From Globisporangium splendens (Eukaryota > Oomycota > Peronosporomycetes > Pythiales > Pythiaceae): a DNA stretch of 64,000 bases. Positions within the stretch are counted from its first letter, which is position 1. Each line of letters starts with the position of its first letter. Positions 1-9,935 of the stretch are shown in pieces. Below the pieces are notes generated by a model that saw nothing but the letters and a program-made list of their open reading frames with translations, did no database searches and was not told the origin of the DNA. The position numbers and the translations under genes were made by a program. The stretch is taken from the NCBI GenBank assembly GCA_006386115.1, contig VFIW01000032.1:454418-518417 (forward strand). Direction: 5' to 3'.

Positions 1-1
1 G

Positions 2-466
2 ATCCAGGTCGTCAAGGACTGCAGTGCGTGCGTGAGCGCGTCTTCTGATGGCTCCTGTATCGTGTGGAACCTGGAGACGTTCGTGCGCACGCAGGCCATG
101 TTCGCGTCGACAGTGTTTCGCCGCATCCTGTATCACCCGGATGAAAGCCAAATGGTCACGTGCGGCTCGGACCGGCGGATCACGTACTTCGACTCGTTCG
201 ACGGCGAGGCGACCCGTGCGCTCGAAGAAGCGTCCGAGTCCGAGATGCTCGCAATGGACATCGAGCAGAGCGGGACGGCGTTTGTCACGGGCGGCCGCGA
301 TAGACTCTTGAAAGTGTGGCATTACGACAACGGCGAAACGATCGGCATCGGCAAGGGCCACAGCGAGGCTGTCAACGCGGTCAAGATCTCTCCCGACAGG
401 AAAGAAGTCGTGACGGTCGGGTCCGAAGGCGCGATCATGGTCTGGGACGATGCGGATGTGCTCTGA
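2..466 (+). CDS. CFAP52 (WDR16)-like WD40 protein, 3' end only
   Basis: C-terminal part of a WD40 beta-propeller protein. The frame is open from base 2 and ends in TGA at 464-466, so the gene starts before the window. WD-type repeats are visible: one ending in IVWNL, one around TGGRDRLLKVW, and a last one ending in IMVWD. The spacing and phrases such as VSASSDG, VTCGSDRRI and FVTGGRDRLLKVW match what I recall of the C-terminus of CFAP52, a doublet-microtubule protein of motile cilia and flagella. If right, the organism makes flagellated cells, as zoospore-forming oomycetes do. Another WD40 family cannot be fully excluded from the last 154 residues. Confidence 0.7.
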   Translation: MQVVKDCSACVSASSDGSCIVWNLETFVRTQAMFASTVFRRILYHPDESQMVTCGSDRRITYFDSFDGEATRALEEASESEMLAMDIEQSGTAFVTGGRDRLLKVWHYDNGETIGIGKGHSEAVNAVKISPDRKEVVTVGSEGAIMVWDDADVL

Positions 467-631
467 TAAGTACAAAACTTACCTCTTTGCGGCTCGGCTC
501 TTAGGCGTTCACTCTCCTTTTTCTATCAAATGCATCCCAAACTGTTGATTTGCCAAACCGTTTGGATTTGTTCTGCTTGCTGTTTGTCTACAATTATTGC
601 AACTTACACACCTCATAAATACTCAGCTCAC

Positions 632-3600
632 TCAACGGCGTGTGGTCAATCCATTCTTCAGGAGATCCAAAGTGCTGCTCGTGCTCGAAACTGGTCCACG
701 AGGAGTAAAACGTGAGGTCCCTGTCTGCCACGACGACGATCTTCCTCCACTTGTAGCGTTTTGTTGTTTCCCCTTGCATCGAATGCAGAATTGCGCCTCC
801 GGGTCGCGGATACGCACCATATCACAAAATGCACACGTATCTGCTGACTTCTTTGCCGACCGATCGTCCGATGCTTTAGGAGAAGAGCGTTGCGCCGCTT
901 TGCCGTCTATAATGAGTGTAAACAAGTCAGTACCACACGCTTTCTCGTTACCTATATAAGAAACGCAAACGCACCATCATCACTGATATCCATGTCTTCT
1001 TCCGTCACGCTATGGTCTGATTGCAGCACTGGAGAAAATGTCGCGTCGTTGTTACTACTGCTGAACGAATCCTCTCGCAGCCGGGAGACGGGAACGTCCG
1101 GTGCATCGACAACCTCGATTGCTGCTGGAACAGCCACGGTGCTGCTACGCAGAGTGGCTGAGGCATTGTTACTTGTCGCCGAAGCGGACGACGAATGCCC
1201 CCGTTCTTCTCGTCGCGGTGGCAGCTCGTGACGTGTTGATTGCTCGTGACGCCGGTCAGAATACTTTTGACTGTCGTTCAGGATATCTAAACTAAGTAAA
1301 AACCTCATCGCATCGTCAGCCGCGAGACGAATGGCTTCCTTCTTTTCCTCGTGACTCCCACTGCCAATCTCGACGTTGCCAATACTAAACGACCAGTGAT
1401 GCCGCTTGGCACCTCGAAAGTAAATCACTTGTCTCTCCGTCGGGAGCTCGTTGGCATTCGTGTGTTTCATGCCTTGCCACATGCGCATGAAGGATTCGCT
1501 GCGCTCGGCGCGACTCCCCAACTTTTGGACGGCATTCGCATACACGCGGTTCGAATCGTCAATTAGCTTCCGCCATGCGATTCCTTGCTGCAACAGCTTT
1601 TCAAGCACCAGCTTGTACAGCTCGACAGTTGACGAATTTTGCAGCAGGAGCCATACTCGGCCGCCCAACTTCACGATACCTTTGCCATCGCCAATTTGCA
1701 CTTCGAGGTTCGAACCCGAGAGCCGCTCCACTCGTTGCACATAATCGAGATAGAACCGCATTTTCCGCGGCTTAGTCGTCTTGTTCAGCACCGGCGACAG
1801 GGCTTGAGGAAAGAAGCTGGCAAACCGCGACAAGACGTTCTTCATGAATCGGTCGTGCTTGGAGAAAGTCGGTTGTTCAATCTCCGGGTGTGCCGGTTCC
1901 CGACGCGAGGCGACCTGCTGCTCGGTTTTCACGCGAGGAGTTGTTGTTGCTCCAGACGATTCGCGACTCGACGATCGATACGAGGAACTCGGCGGCATGT
2001 CGTCGCTTCGACGCTGCTGCCAATGCGAAGGAGGAGGATCGTGGGGGTGGTGTGATGATGATGAAGACGACGATGGGTGGCGATGATGATACTCTGACGG
2101 CTCGTACGAGTGGTCATTGTACCTATTCGGTGAAGGCGGGCGAGGTGGTAAGCAATCTCCTGATCGATAGGGATCATATCGTACGTCGGACTCGCGGCGA
2201 TCATCATACGACGATGGCGGCCTCCCATGGTACCCTGAGTCGTGGTGTTTTCGTGGGGATTCCCTTGCAACTCCATTGCTTGAGCTTGTACCGGTGTACG
2301 GGTCATGCGAAGGTGGGTTTCTGCGATTGGACTCGGAGTACCTAAAGTCGTACTCCTCACTTCGACTTCCACTTCCTCTGTAGCCAGTCAAATCAATGGG
2401 ATCACTCGTGCTTCTGGCAAATGTTCCCTCTCTCGCGGAACTCATAGATGGCGAACCAGACAAGTCGGACGCTGTGCGGCGGAGCTGCATCGGTGCAGGG
2501 TCCGTTGTGTTGGAGGGCGGTGGATTTGCTCGCACGCGAGGATCCTGTAGTTTCCGGCTGCTCAAATACTCGGAGGCTGATATAATTCTCGGCCGACCAT
2601 TCTGGGTGGTGGCTACTGCAGCTGCCGGTATGTGTGCTTCCTGGGCTCCGACTGGAGACGAAGACGGTGTCACGGCCATGCGAGCATCGGGCGCATTCGA
2701 AGAAGGTTCGCTGCGTCTTGGGTCCGTTGAGGCTGTTCGTTGAAGGCGCAGATCGCCTCTCTGTGCTGCTGCTGTCGAGGCGGAATTTGTATTATCCGCT
2801 GCTGGTACTGCTGAAACAGGCATGCGCGGTACACTTGGGGGTCGCGCGAGCGGATTCATGGACCTGAGTGTGTCCACCGTCGGCCGGTTCCCACTTTGGA
2901 CGTACCGGCTTCCCCCAAAACTGGAATGATGCCGCCCAGCGCCCAACGGAATCACTTCAATCCCTTGCACCTTGGAAGTAGGTGGTGGTTGCGATGGTGC
3001 TGCCGATGGCTTGAACGGGCCACTGCTGCCACTTTCGTCGGCGTCGATCCGACGTTTCTTCCCATTAGTGTGCTTTTCCGCATCGGACGCGTCCACGGGG
3101 CCTGGACCCGAACTCCATTCGCCAGTTGCCGCGCTCTGTTGTTGTTCCTCGAGCTGCCGTTTGAGTGTTCGCTGCGCTTTCCGTTCTACCTTCCCCAACA
3201 ATTGGTCGTCACTCTCATCGACTGCGGTAGTAGCACTGCTGTTTTGCTTCTCGGTGGCTTTTGTTGGTGCGAGCGGTACTTTCCGCTTCGGAATGGAAAA
3301 TGCCGCCGCACTTTCCGTCGTCGTTTCAGCGGCTCCATCTTTTTCTGTTGAGACTGCATCCTTCTCCACCTGCTGCTTGGTCTTGCTCTTCTTCTGCCGC
3401 TTCGCCTCGCGCAGCGCATCCAGTTCGGTGTCTACGGCAACTTTGGCGACCGACGCAAACGTGCCGCAATGCAGCACCACACCGCGGTACAACTGGCAGT
3501 ACGGCTTCTGCACGCAGTACTTTGCGCCGATGCTGTCCAGCGCAACCCCACAGAACGGATTGCGGCATGTATTCTTTCCAGCGTCTCCGGCTGCTGCTGA

Positions 3601-3753
3601 GGTGTTCAATCTCTGTTTTTGCTTGCTCTTGGCCTTGGGCGTGGGGCTGCGCTCGATCGTCGCCATGTACGAGTTCACGGCCGACGCGAACACGGACGGC
3701 TTCCCGCTGTGGCTGAGGTTGTGGCGCGACATCGCAGCTGCCGTTGCATACAC
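632..3753 (-). CDS. Large low-complexity protein with Cys motifs, two exons
   Basis: Unrecognised protein. Exon 1 runs 3753 to 975 and exon 2 906 to 632, joined in frame (GATG at 975, then AC at 906) by a 69-nt GT-AG intron, giving about 1,017 residues. Without the splice, translation stops at 952 (933 residues). Near the N-terminus is a Cys cluster, CRNPFCG then KYCVQKPYC, which could bind zinc. A Lys/Glu/Ala-rich helix follows, then about 450 residues rich in Ser, Pro, Arg and His. A conserved-looking globular part lies around residues 630-860 (for example RMWQGMKHTNANELPTERQ). Exon 2 adds a second Cys pair set, CAFC and CIRC. Starts at 3753, 3732 or 3666 are possible. The RS/His-rich middle suggests a nuclear or RNA-associated protein, but this is a guess. 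Confidence 0.7.
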
Positions 3754-4213
3754 CTGCGCGACGATAGTGATGAGTGTTCGCCCGTTTGTCTAATGCCACG
3801 CACACACACACGCCGAACGAGCAGTCACGGAGACTGCCTGCTTGGTGGCTGTGGCTATTGTCGCCTGGTATAAACACTCAATTCGGCGAGTGCGTAGACT
3901 AGAGGGGGAGATGTCGTTCAACTGCGGGAGGTGCAACCAGCATTCAAGTCTAGAAAACTAGAATCAATAAGGTGTTAGACAATATCACATACTATATGAT
4001 ATTTCATACTTGGATACAGTGAATCGAGTCTTGGAATGTGAGAACGGACATGTTGGAGGCGTTGTCGTATCCAATCATGTTGCACGAAGGTAGCGAAACA
4101 CCCGCTTCTGATTGGCTGAGATGGGTTTTCCTGGAACGTGTGGTGCAAACCCCAAACGATCGCCCCACTCGCACGAGATCCAAACGGACGAAGAAGAGAT
4201 CAACAGCAGCAGC
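3754..4213. other. Divergent intergenic region
   Basis: This spacer separates the minus-strand Cys-motif gene from CCT4 and should hold both promoters. The part at 3,950-4,030 is AT-rich. I see no further gene and no confident core-promoter match. Confidence 0.5.
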
Positions 4214-6017
4214 ATGGCGACCAAGACGGCGACGATCGCGCGGCCCGCGACGGGCGAGACGCTGCGTGGCAAGCAGAAGGAGAAGGACGTGCGCATGTCC
4301 AACATCATCGCTGCCAAAGGTGTGTCACCCCCTCTCCCCCCCCCCCCTTTTTTTTCCTCCTTTTGTGTGTGTTTCTTTTTGTCGTCCTTTCTCGGCATTT
4401 GCTTTGGTTGAAAGGAGAATGATGTATTTTCTCGCTGTCTTTCTGTGTGTGTGTGTGTGTTGCTGACGTTAATACTTGTTTCGTTCTTCATTTCCCTTCG
4501 CTGTTATCATATCAGCGATTGCGAATGCGATCCGCACGAGTCTCGGTCCGCGCGGCATGGACAAGATGATCCAGCAGGGCAACGGCGAAGTGATCATCTC
4601 GAACGATGGCGCGACGATCCTGTCGCAGATGCAAGTGTACCACCCGACGGCTAAGATGCTCGTGGACTTGTCCAAGTCGCAGGATATTGAGGCCGGTGAC
4701 GGAACGACGAGTGTGTGCGTCATGGCTGGCGCGCTGCTCGCTGCGTGTGAAGATCTGCTCTTGAAGGGGATCCACCCGACGCACATCTCGGAGGCGTTTG
4801 GTCTCGCGGCGATCAAGGCCGAAGAGATCTTGACGGAGATGGCGCGTCCTGTGGATTTAGCCAACCGTGAGGAACTGATCAACTGTGTCAACACGTCGTT
4901 GTCCTCGAAGGTGATTTCCGAATACGCCGACCGCCTGTCGCCAATTGCCGTGGACGCCGTGCTCAAGGTCATTGACATTGCGACTGCGACGAACGTCGAC
5001 CTTAACACCGTCAAGGTCGTCAAGCAGCTCGGCGGCACCATCGATGACTCGGAATTGATCACGGGTCTCGTGTTCAACAAGGGCTTCGACAAGGCCGCGT
5101 CGACAGAGGCACCGACGACGATCGAGAACGCCAAGATCGCGTTGATCCAGTTCTGTCTGTCGGCGCCCAAGTCCGACATGGAGAGCAACGTCGTGATCAA
5201 CGACTACGCGGCTATGGACCGCATCCTGCGCGAAGAGCGCAAGTACATTCTGAACCTGTGCAAGAAGGTGAAGAAGTCGGGTGCGAACGTGCTGCTGATC
5301 CAGAAGAGCATCCTGCGCGACGCCACGAACGATCTGTCGTTGCATTTCCTCGCCAAGATGGGCATCCGCGTGATCACGGACATCGAGCGCAATGACATTG
5401 AACACATCGCTACGACGCTCGGCTGCCTGCCCGTGGCCAACATCGACTACCTGACCCCGGAGAAGCTCGGTACGGCGGGCTTGGTGCAGGAAGAGACGCT
5501 CGGCGGCCACAAGGTCGTGAAGATCACGGAGGTCGTGAACCCGGGCAAGACGATGTCGATCCTCGTGCGCGGCTCCAACAAGCTCGTGCTCGAGGAGGCC
5601 GAGCGCTCGCTCCACGACGCGCTCTGTGTCGTGCGCTCGCTGGTGAAGAAACGCTTCCTGATCTGCGGTGGCGGTGCACCGGAGATCCAGGTCGCGCAGA
5701 AGCTCGCGGCGTACGGACGCACGCTCCACGGCACGGCGAGTTACTGCCTGCAGTCGTTCGCCGACGCCATGGAGATCATTCCGTACACGCTCGCGGAGAA
5801 CGCCGGGCTGCACCCGATCGGCATCGTGACGGAGCTGCGCGCCAAGCACGCGCAGGGCGAGACGAGTCAGGGCATCAACGTGCGCAAGGGCTCGATTAGT
5901 GATATGTATGAGCTCAACGTGCTGCAGCCGCTGCTGGTCAACACGAGCGAGATCGCACTCGCGACCGAATGCGTGCGCATGATCCTCAAGATCGACGACA
6001 TCGTCATGGTCCGATAA
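4214..6017 (+). CDS. CCT4: T-complex chaperonin subunit delta (CCT4)
   Basis: Subunit of the eukaryotic cytosolic chaperonin TRiC/CCT, which folds actin, tubulin and other proteins using ATP. Exon 1 is 4214-4319 and exon 2 4516-6017, joined as AAAG to CG across a 196-nt GT-AG intron. The product is 535 residues, the usual length for the family. Group II chaperonin motifs are clear: LGPRGMDKM near residue 45, SNDGATIL near 63, the ATP-site GDGTTS near 96, and GGGAPE in the C-terminal equatorial domain. The delta assignment rests on overall similarity, for instance [14 protein letters not shown] and ARPVDL. The start at 4214 gives a normal CCT4 N-terminus; an in-frame ATG at 4121 would add 31 unlikely residues. 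The intron holds C, T and GT runs. Confidence 0.93.
4320..4515 (+). other. CCT4 intron with homopolymer and GT runs
   Basis: A GT-AG intron with a C9-10/T8 pyrimidine run near 4339-4357 and a GT microsatellite near 4445-4460. The runs may be inaccurate in length. Confidence 0.8.
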
Positions 6018-6238
6018 GCGAGTTGCCGTGGAGAAGGAGTGATCATGAGAGGATGGATGGCGTTGCATAAACACAGACACACACACATTTAAACTACGTC
6101 CAAAGTATATTGCTGGTTCACTGACACAGATGATCTCTCGACACGATTTAAACTTTGACGCGAGAAGAACTCTATTTCACTGGACGCTTTGGACAATTAC
6201 TGGGTGAATATATATGGCTGGTGTGCTATGTTAATGGC
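6018..6238. other. Convergent 3' spacer
   Basis: This spacer lies between the stop codons of CCT4 and the histidine-phosphatase gene. It contains a short CA run (6071-6087) and no gene. Confidence 0.5.
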
Positions 6239-7027
6239 TTAGACAGTGAGCGACGTCGGCAAATGACTCGTGGAATTGAGCAACACGGGTGTATATGCAT
6301 GCGTGACGTGATCGTAGTCCACGACGTTGACGCATGTGTTGTCCTGCGTGAGGTTGTGCATTTTGCTGAGCTCGCCGTGCAGCATCTGCGCAAGCACGAC
6401 CTTGTTGAAGCGACCATGGGTCACGATGAGCACATGGTCTTGTGGCTGCAACGAGGTCATGATTGAATTGATCTTGGCGACCCCACGTGCCACGACCTCC
6501 AGCGGGTTCTCGCCGTTCGGGAATCGCGCCGCGTAGTCGCCATCGAGCCACTTGTGGTGGATCGCCTGCACCTGGTCGTCGTACAATTCGTGCGCGTTGC
6601 CTTCAAACACACCGAAGCTCATCTCTTCCAGGTCCTGGAAGTGCTGCAACTCGATCTTCTGGTGGAGCTGCGACACGATCGTCGCGGTCTCCCTTGCGCG
6701 CCGCAGCGTGCTGCTGTAGATCGCGCGCAATGGCACGTTGCGCATCGACTGCGCGAGGTATGACGCCTGCAGTTGGCCCGTCTCATTCAGCGCGGTGTTC
6801 ACTCCTCGTCCCTGGAACTTGTGCAGCCGGTTAAACTCGGTCTGCCCATGTCGACATAAATACAAGCGCGTGCAGCCTTCTGCGACCGGGGGCAGTTGCT
6901 GCACCAGCGACGGCGCCGTGAACATCTTGGTGGACGCAGCAGCAGTCGCCATGATCAGGTCTTGCACGCCAGCATCACTCACGGCCGAGACGGTCTGGTC
7001 GTCCATGGATTCGCGTCGAGGAGCCAT
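6239..7027 (-). CDS. Histidine phosphatase (phosphoglycerate mutase-like)
   Basis: Intron-free 262-residue protein of the histidine phosphatase superfamily, branch 1. The phospho-acceptor motif LYLCRHGQTEFN is near residues 55-66. The other expected elements follow: SSTLRRARETA (second Arg), an acidic EEMSFGVFEG segment, and VTHGRFNKV carrying the second catalytic His. Such enzymes remove phosphate from small metabolites or proteins; the substrate cannot be told from sequence. The first 50 residues are not part of the fold and have no clear targeting signal. A start at Met8 or Met26 is also possible. A GA/CT microsatellite lies about 80 bases upstream in the likely 5' UTR. Confidence 0.85.
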   Translation of the reverse strand: MAPRRESMDDQTVSAVSDAGVQDLIMATAAASTKMFTAPSLVQQLPPVAEGCTRLYLCRHGQTEFNRLHKFQGRGVNTALNETGQLQASYLAQSMRNVPLRAIYSSTLRRARETATIVSQLHQKIELQHFQDLEEMSFGVFEGNAHELYDDQVQAIHHKWLDGDYAARFPNGENPLEVVARGVAKINSIMTSLQPQDHVLIVTHGRFNKVVLAQMLHGELSKMHNLTQDNTCVNVVDYDHVTHAYTPVLLNSTSHLPTSLTV

Positions 7028-7099
7028 CGCTTTCGTTTACTGGATGAGACGAGACGAAGACAGGGAAGACGCACGACAGATGCAATCGAAGAGTGCGCG

Positions 7100-7139
<40 letters not shown>

Positions 7140-7469
7140 AGGGCACAAGCTGGTCGCTGAGGACGAGAGCACGCGGTACGAGAGTGTGTGCGGACGACGT
7201 GCGCAGTTAGCGGCAAATGCGTGAATGCGCGTCCTCGGCGCATGTGCGTCTGGCCATTTGCCGACTCCCTCCAATTGCGGGCTGGAGTGATGGTCACACT
7301 CAGTAACAGACAATCAATTGGACTGACTGGAAAAAGAAGCAGAGAGAGGAGGGAGGACATCTCTTGGAGATCGTAATCCGGTAACGTAACTCCGCCAAAG
7401 AGGTTACGATCCTCGTTCAAGTTGATGAGCTTGAAGCACTGAGCAGCTGCTTTTTAAGCCAAAGTGCCT
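7028..7469. other. 5' region of the phosphatase gene with (GA)n tract
   Basis: No gene is seen here. A pure GA dinucleotide tract of about 32 bases lies at 7105-7136 and would read CT in the minus-strand transcript direction. Confidence 0.5.
7105..7136. repeat. (GA)n microsatellite
   Basis: Uninterrupted GA dinucleotides, about 16 units, upstream of the histidine phosphatase start. CT-rich 5' leaders are common in eukaryotic genes, so it may simply be transcribed UTR. Confidence 0.9.
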
Positions 7470-8289
7470 TCAAGAACTGAGGATTGCAGTAACTTGAACG
7501 AAAAGGATGTGCTGTGCGGTTGATATGCATGAGGATGGAAGGAAAGAACCAATCAGCGATCGTGACGACCAACTTATCCAACGTGCCACTTTGTGTCCAC
7601 AGTAAAGCTGGTACAAGTCAACCTCCAAGTTATAGATCGGGGTAGGTGTATGGAAAAGACGAGACATGGCATGGAATGGATCAACAGTGTTTCTGCGACA
7701 CAGAAGTCTGAATCTATCGAATGCGGACTTAACGTCTGGCGTTTCTGATCACGAGTCGTCTGCTCCAGCTTTCGTCGCGTTCTCATTGCAGTACTTGTCC
7801 ACAATATTCTTCTCTACCGATTGTTGGTTTCTGAACGGAAATCGAACAAATAGTCGCTGTGTTATACACCTGCGAAGTGACTTGCACAAGCTTCTTTGGG
7901 ACAGAGTCGTAGTGCGCAATGATGTAGCTGTTGCAGCCAACGTCATGAATTGTTTGCGAAGTTAATGGATCTTCCTGGCTGACAACATCCAAGAAAGATC
8001 CATTAAGTTCGCCAACATTCTTTTGTCGAAAGTGGGTGTGATCAGTGTAACCCGACTCGTGCTCAATATGACGAAACACGGTGGGTTCAGTCTTTCTGAC
8101 GCGATTGGCGGCACTTTGCCCAATATCTTGAACCGTCGTGGCCTCCGTTTGCACAAACGCACTGAAAGTGGGCACAAACTCACTCAAAAGGTGCCAAACC
8201 TTAAATGCATCGAGGTAAAGCGAAGCAATGTTTATTTGAAACCTTTGAATGCCTTGGGTTCCACGCCAAAACAGAATGAATAAACACAC
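7470..8289 (-). pseudogene. Decayed or split unrecognised gene
   Basis: Protein-like sequence is spread over two minus-strand frames. The first frame runs from 8289 to 7783, with stretches such as SAANRVRKTEPTVFRHIEHE and NSYIIAHYDSVPKKLVQ. A second frame continues with VEKNIVDKYCNENATKAGAD near 7,830-7,760. It meets an in-frame TGA, then resumes as SETPDVKSAFDRFRLLC and YNLEVDLYQLYCGHKVARW (to about 7,570). This pattern suggests a gene broken by one frameshift and one stop; an unseen intron or sequencing errors could give the same picture. I do not recognise the family. Confidence 0.35.
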
Positions 8290-8395
8290 TCTCTGTGCAT
8301 CGAGGTTTCTCTCACTTTACGTGTTGTACCTCCTCAAGTAGTAAGTACCTGGGAAGTGGGTGGCAGTCGTAGCCCATTCGGTGGAGTACAAAAGC

Positions 8396-9109
8396 TTACA
8401 CCGGAGTGCTCAGCTCGACGCAACTGAGCACGCGCGACGAGTTGTCCTGGTTCTGACGCTTGTCACGGCGTCGCTTCATCACGCCAACCGCTGCGACCGC
8501 GACGACGACGACGGCGGCAGCGACGGCGACACTCAAGAGCGCTCCGAGACCTTTGCTGCCGTTGCCCTCGCTGTTGTTGTTGTTGTCGTCGCTGTTAGAA
8601 GCCGAGAACGTCGTCGCCATCATTGACGTTTCGACCGCAGACGGCGCGCTTGCAGTATTCGCTAACGCGTTGGTCCCAGCGTCGACAGGGGTGTTGGCGG
8701 GTGTCTGGGCTGTGACTGGCGCTACCGCGATGCTGGGGAACACGCAGCCCACCACTTCAGTCCCATTGATTGCCTTGCACTCGGCATCGGCGTGTGCAAA
8801 GCAGTTGTTGCGCACGGGGTCGTAGCTTGGGTGCGAGGTCCAGCAATTCGAGAGCGCAATGTCGCCTCGCTTGGGGCACTGACTGCCAACTAGAGTTCCG
8901 CTGCTGCACACGCGACCTTCAATGCAGTACGTTGCGTCACCCTCGACCTTAATGGGAGTGCAGTTGATGCCTTCAAACGGCGCCTTGTTGGTTGGTAGCT
9001 GAACTGCTGGAGCCTAGGTTGGACTAGCTGTCGAAGGAACATCCTCTGCGCGGACGGAGCCAGCAAGAAGCATCATGAAGAGCACGGCAAAACGAGGGGA
9101 CACTTGCAT
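8396..9109 (-). pseudogene. Membrane-anchored secreted protein, split by in-frame TAG
   Basis: The frame opens at ATG 9109-9107 with a clear signal peptide (MQVSPRFAVLFMMLLAGS, then VRA as likely cleavage site). It meets TAG at 9016-9014 (codon 32) and then stays open to 8396. After the TAG comes a Cys-rich ectodomain with about eight Cys (INCTP, DATYCIEGRVC, LSNCW, NNCF, DAECKAI, VGCVFP). A Ser/Thr/Ala/Asn-rich stalk, one transmembrane helix rich in Ala and Val, and a basic tail MKRRRDKR ending in STPV follow. Read through, this is a type I membrane protein of about 237 residues. The TAG may be a real disabling mutation, a CAG-to-TAG allele or a sequencing error. Its neighbour at 9936-11036 has the same layout. 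Family unknown. Confidence 0.65.
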
Positions 9110-9935
9110 GGTGCTGATGTGATACGTGGGAGGAGCTGTTGCTGTTGGTTGTGAGACGCTTGCTGCAAATTGTCGAGTGCCTTCGTGAAAGTCGATTGAA
9201 ATGGATGCGCTTGTCAGTCGAAGGGAAGCGTCTCATGGAAGGCAATTTGCACGATCGCATTCTCATGCCCAGCAGATATAAATGCTGCTTCAAACGTGTA
9301 GATCGTCTTGAGATGTGCAGGAAGGCAGAGAGAATGCGTTTGCTGAACTCACGCTCTCGGCCGCGTAACGACGGTGGCTGCTCGCTGCGTGGAGAGCTAT
9401 TTTCAGGCTTTCGTGCAGCCATGCCGATACGCAATCTCTCCAGTGACTTTGACGAAATAGACGCTGTTTGAGATTGGCGCTCACCACATTTATTTACCCG
9501 ACGAATAGATAGAGTGTGGGCTGATAATCATAGGCACTCGCCTTGAACGCATTCCATTCTTGATCCCGAAGTTCAGCAACATGAGAGCCAAATTTGGTCT
9601 CTAGATGTATAGATAAAGCGGTCCCCAATTCTCATGCGATTGCGCGTCGTATCTGCGTCCAGGTGAAGCCTCAAGGCAGGAAACATCGCGTGAGCATTAA
9701 ATAGCAACACTTGCTTCTCATTCATTTATGATGTTGAGGGAATACATAGAGCGTTTTTGCTGACACTAAGAGAATACTGGTACGGAGACGATAAAGACGC
9801 AGGCACATCTACACATGACACATGGACTGTACTTGGATTGGCAGGCGCCACGGGGCAGCATCTCTCTACAAAAGTTCGTTCCTTTTGTTATGCTGCGGAG
9901 CCGTCGACGCTTGACGAGATTGACGAACAAAGGAC
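9110..9935. other. Intergenic, no gene seen
   Basis: This spacer lies between two tandem minus-strand surface-protein genes. It should contain the promoter of the downstream gene and the 3' end of the upstream one. Short open frames here lack protein-like composition. Confidence 0.5.

Noticed and set aside
4857..6086. 409-codon open frame antisense to CCT4
   Set aside because: Mirror of a strongly codon-biased gene; no protein-like motifs.
9014..9016. TAG as a recoded amino acid
   Set aside because: No downstream element or other recoded genes suggest recoding; mutation or sequencing error is simpler.
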